A stretch of 49,811 nt of DNA from Chthoniobacter flavus (GTDB taxonomy: Bacteria; Verrucomicrobiota; Verrucomicrobiia; Chthoniobacterales; Chthoniobacteraceae). Of this stretch, positions 47,888 to 49,811 are shown one piece after another (position 1 is the stretch's first letter; every line of letters starts with the position of its first letter). The stretch covers positions 1-49,811 of the forward strand of contig CAMAUX010000040.1 in assembly GCA_945861435.1 (NCBI GenBank), given 5' to 3'. The position numbers were made by a program, and so were the translations under genes. Below the pieces are notes generated by a model. That model was not told the origin of the DNA and did no database searches. It worked only from the letters and a program-made list of their open reading frames with translations.

Positions 47888-49153
47888 TTACTGCTTGATG
47901 TCGTAGCAGTAAACGAGGTCCTGATCGCGCAGGTAGAGCTTGCCGTTGGAGATCACGGGATGCGTCCAGATGCGGCCCTGAGGACTGCGGATCTGGGTCT
48001 GGGGATCGAGGGTGAAGCGGCCTTTTTCGCTCCATGATTTGGAGGAGATTTCCGCGAGGACGACGGTGCCCTTGCCTTCATCCAGGCAATAGAACATGCC
48101 GTCTGCGGCGGCGATGGCGCCTTTGCCAAGGGCTTGTTTTTCGCCCCAGACGAGCTCGCCGGTTTTGAAGCTCTGGCAGGTCCAGCCGGTGCCGTCGCTG
48201 TGGCCGTAGATGTGGCCGTCCACGAGGATGACTCCGCCGTGGTGGTTCTTCATGACCTTGTTGGTGATGCTGGTCTCATCGAAAACAGATTCCACCTTGT
48301 TGCCTGGGAGGATGCGGAAGCTCATGGAGCCGACGCCGTAGCCTGCGGTGACGTAGACTTGGTTGCCATCGACGATGGGCGTGGGGATGACGGCGGTCTT
48401 GCCCGGGAAGGCTTGTTTCCAGAGGACGGAGCCGTCCTTTGGAGAGATGCCCGCGACGTTCTGCATGGTGCGCTGGACGTACTGGGGCTGGCCGTTGATG
48501 GAGGCTTTGACGATGGAGGAGTACTGGGCGTCGTCGGTCCAGTCCTTGGACTGCCAGAGGAGTTTGCCGGTGGATTTGTCAAAGGCGGCGACGGCGCCCT
48601 GTTTTCCGCCGGGAGTGCAGACGACTTGGTTGCCATCGACGAGGACGCTTTCGGTGTAGCCCCAGCCGGGGGTCCTGCCGCCGATATCCTTCATGGCGGA
48701 CTGCCAGAGGATCTTGCCGGATTTGGCATCGGCGCAGACGAGGGAGCCTGGTCCGGTGAGGGTGAAGAGGAGATCGGCGTCGAGGGTGGGGGTGCCACGG
48801 GGCCCGTCGCCCCACTTGTTGCTGAGAACGTCGCTGAGGGGTGTGACCCAGAGTTCCTTGCCGGAGTTGGCATCGATCGCGAGGAGGACTTCCTTTGCAT
48901 CGCGGGTGCCCATGGTGAAGAGCTTTCCACCGGCGATGGCGAAGCCCGAGTAGCCCATGCCCGCGTCCTTGTAGAGCCAGAGTTGCTTGGGGCCTGAGGC
49001 GGGCCATTGCTTGAGGAGGCCGGTTTCGCGCTGGATGTCGTCGGAGGCTGGGCCGCGCCAGCGGGGCCAGTCGGCGGCGGTGGCTGTGGAGGAGGTGAGA
49101 AGGGTGGCGCCGAGAGTGGCGAGGCCGAGAAGGAGGCGGATGGGGGTGGTCAT
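47888..49153 (-). CDS. PQQ-like beta-propeller protein
   Basis: The 421-residue protein has a signal peptide (about 1-27, TATAADWPRWRGP at the junction). The hallmark WPRWRGPASDD and repeated tryptophan-docking strands follow: VLLAIDANSGKELWVTPL, LVCADAKSGKILWQSAMK, VAAFDKSTGKLLWQSKDW, GISPKDGSVLWKQAFPGK and SFKTGELVWGEKQALGKG. This is a PQQ-dehydrogenase-like propeller (outer membrane protein assembly BamB-like fold), common as exported proteins in PVC bacteria. No PQQ ligand set can be confirmed, and many such proteins bind no cofactor. It stands alone on the minus strand. Confidence 0.9.
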   Translation of the reverse strand: MTTPIRLLLGLATLGATLLTSSTATAADWPRWRGPASDDIQRETGLLKQWPASGPKQLWLYKDAGMGYSGFAIAGGKLFTMGTRDAKEVLLAIDANSGKELWVTPLSDVLSNKWGDGPRGTPTLDADLLFTLTGPGSLVCADAKSGKILWQSAMKDIGGRTPGWGYTESVLVDGNQVVCTPGGKQGAVAAFDKSTGKLLWQSKDWTDDAQYSSIVKASINGQPQYVQRTMQNVAGISPKDGSVLWKQAFPGKTAVIPTPIVDGNQVYVTAGYGVGSMSFRILPGNKVESVFDETSITNKVMKNHHGGVILVDGHIYGHSDGTGWTCQSFKTGELVWGEKQALGKGAIAAADGMFYCLDEGKGTVVLAEISSKSWSEKGRFTLDPQTQIRSPQGRIWTHPVISNGKLYLRDQDLVYCYDIKQ

Positions 49154-49446
49154 GATGAGGATACAATCCCGCAGAGGGCGAAAATGCTAGGCGGGAGTCG
49201 CCGGGTGGCGGGGCGGGCCTATTGAGCCTCGCCTATTACAGGGACATCCAGAAGGGGCTCAGCTTTTAGCCGTTGAGAGGCACCCTGTGGCCTGTGTCGC
49301 AGTACGCTATAGCAGAGAACGGACATGCTCTAGATTATCGCTGCGCACGGGGCTCCAAGATCTTCCTATTTTCCAGAGAGCGGGACCGATGGCAACCGTG
49401 ACGGCCCGCCGCCGTTCGGTGCCGCCCATGGTGAGGTTGGCTCGAT
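49154..49446. other. Intergenic region
   Basis: I see no gene, repeat or clear promoter in this gap. It should hold the promoter of the propeller gene, near its 49153 end. Confidence 0.35.
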
Positions 49447-49811
49447 TCATTCGCGGTAAATGGGAGTCGCAAGCCCTCCACTGGCGAGATGGAAGATCAC
49501 TTTCTTGAAACCAGTCTTTCGGAGACGCTCCTCCAAGTCGTCAACGGCAGTCTTGAATCTATCGTCCGGCCACATTCGAGTCGGCTTGCTCATGATGACG
49601 ACGATCATCGCCCGCCGCGTCGTGGCGGCCGTCACGCGCTCGGCAAGTGCCGTGATTGGAAGCGGTTCATTGTGTTTCCCGGGCCGCTCGAAATAGAGCC
49701 TGTCGGCACCGTCAAAAAACAGGATCGCGTCGGCTTGGTGCTGTTGTTCATCTGCGAGGGAGGGACGCAGTGCCAGTTCGTCCGCGGGCAGAGCCGGCGG
49801 GAGAAGCGCGC
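49447..49811 (-). CDS. C-terminal part of an unidentified protein (cut by window edge)
   Basis: One frame stays open from the window edge to a TGA at 49447-49449 for about 121 codons, so the 5' end is outside. It reads LLPPALPADELALRPSLADE, then ADAILFFDGADRLYFERPGK, ITALAERVTAATTRRAMIVV and RFKTAVDDLEERLRKTGFKK, ending VIFHLASGGLATPIYRE. The pattern of a strand-turn-strand followed by a helix before a second strand (KVIFHLAS) is reminiscent of the periplasmic part of ExbD/TolR-like proteins. The similarity is weak and I would not name it. GTG 49635 is an internal codon rather than a convincing start. Confidence 0.5.
   Translation of the reverse strand, partial: ALLPPALPADELALRPSLADEQQHQADAILFFDGADRLYFERPGKHNEPLPITALAERVTAATTRRAMIVVIMSKPTRMWPDDRFKTAVDDLEERLRKTGFKKVIFHLASGGLATPIYRE

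Noticed and set aside
1-49811. tRNA, rRNA, riboswitch and prophage/integrase genes
   Set aside because: I found no cloverleaf-like sequence, conserved rRNA segment, known riboswitch core or phage/integrase protein; absence is by eye only.

Overview
The window looks like an accessory-rich stretch of a high-GC chromosome from the Planctomycetota-Verrucomicrobiota-Chlamydiota (PVC) superphylum, most likely a Verrucomicrobiota bacterium. The evidence is the combination of several formylglycine-type sulfatases, DUF1501, DUF1549/DUF1553 and planctomycete-type cytochrome proteins, 3-keto-disaccharide-hydrolase-like (DUF1080) proteins, a heme-containing 'membrane-bound dehydrogenase' propeller protein, an Rcp1-type response-regulator remnant and GxxExxY proteins. 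No taxonomic marker such as rRNA is present, so the placement is inference from gene content.

Layout. 0-1 kb: the tail of a gene split by a ~327-bp non-coding mobile repeat, then short dispersed repeats. 1.1-2.5 kb (minus): sigma-54 (rpoN). 3-10.1 kb (plus): GYF/YIP1 membrane protein, DUF2752 membrane protein, a DNRLRE/collagen-like secreted protein, a 1300-residue secreted alpha/beta-hydrolase with calcium-binding repeats, and a membrane-anchored partner that overlaps it. 10.3-13.2 kb: PQQ-type sugar dehydrogenase, a sulfocyanin-like copper protein, and an orphan flagellar rod/hook-type protein. 13.6-19.5 kb (minus): a GH2-alginate-lyase fusion and an iduronate-sulfatase-like enzyme. 20.3-23.6 kb (plus): sialate-O-acetylesterase-like protein, sulfatase and a truncated polysaccharide deacetylase. 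23.8-24.8 kb: heme A synthase. 24.8-25.8 kb: two facing pseudogenes (response regulator, sulfatase). 25.8-32.7 kb (minus): two sulfatases, a DUF1080-like protein, a PhoD-like phosphoesterase and a double GxxExxY nuclease-fold protein, interspersed with copies of a ~25-30-bp inverted repeat. 33.1-37.8 kb (plus): alpha/beta hydrolase, large cytochrome/propeller protein and a DUF1080 protein. 38.1-46.2 kb (plus): a tightly packed PVC cassette (small beta protein, DUF1501, PPC/coiled-coil protein, DUF1549/1553, WD40-cytochrome). 46.3-47 kb: vapBC. 47.2-47.6 kb: a broken ECF sigma factor. 47.9-49.2 kb (minus): a PQQ-like propeller protein, then the C-terminal part of an unidentified gene at the window edge.

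Functionally, much of the window fits breakdown of a sulfated, O-acetylated, uronate-containing polysaccharide: sulfatases and an acetylesterase strip substituents, and the GH2-lyase fusion and DUF1080 proteins attack the glycan. Periplasmic redox proteins (PQQ dehydrogenase, copper protein, c-type cytochrome-like proteins) may take up electrons. The substrate is not identifiable from sequence alone.

The most notable non-gene structure is repeat-driven. (1) A 320-327-bp MITE-like element occurs three times with 5-bp flanking duplications; removing the first copy with one duplication restores a continuous reading frame. (2) A GxxExxY gene is bordered by inverted repeats, with shorter relatives of the same unit lying in neighbouring gaps. 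(3) A ~60-bp repeat sits at the broken ends of three different pseudogenes.
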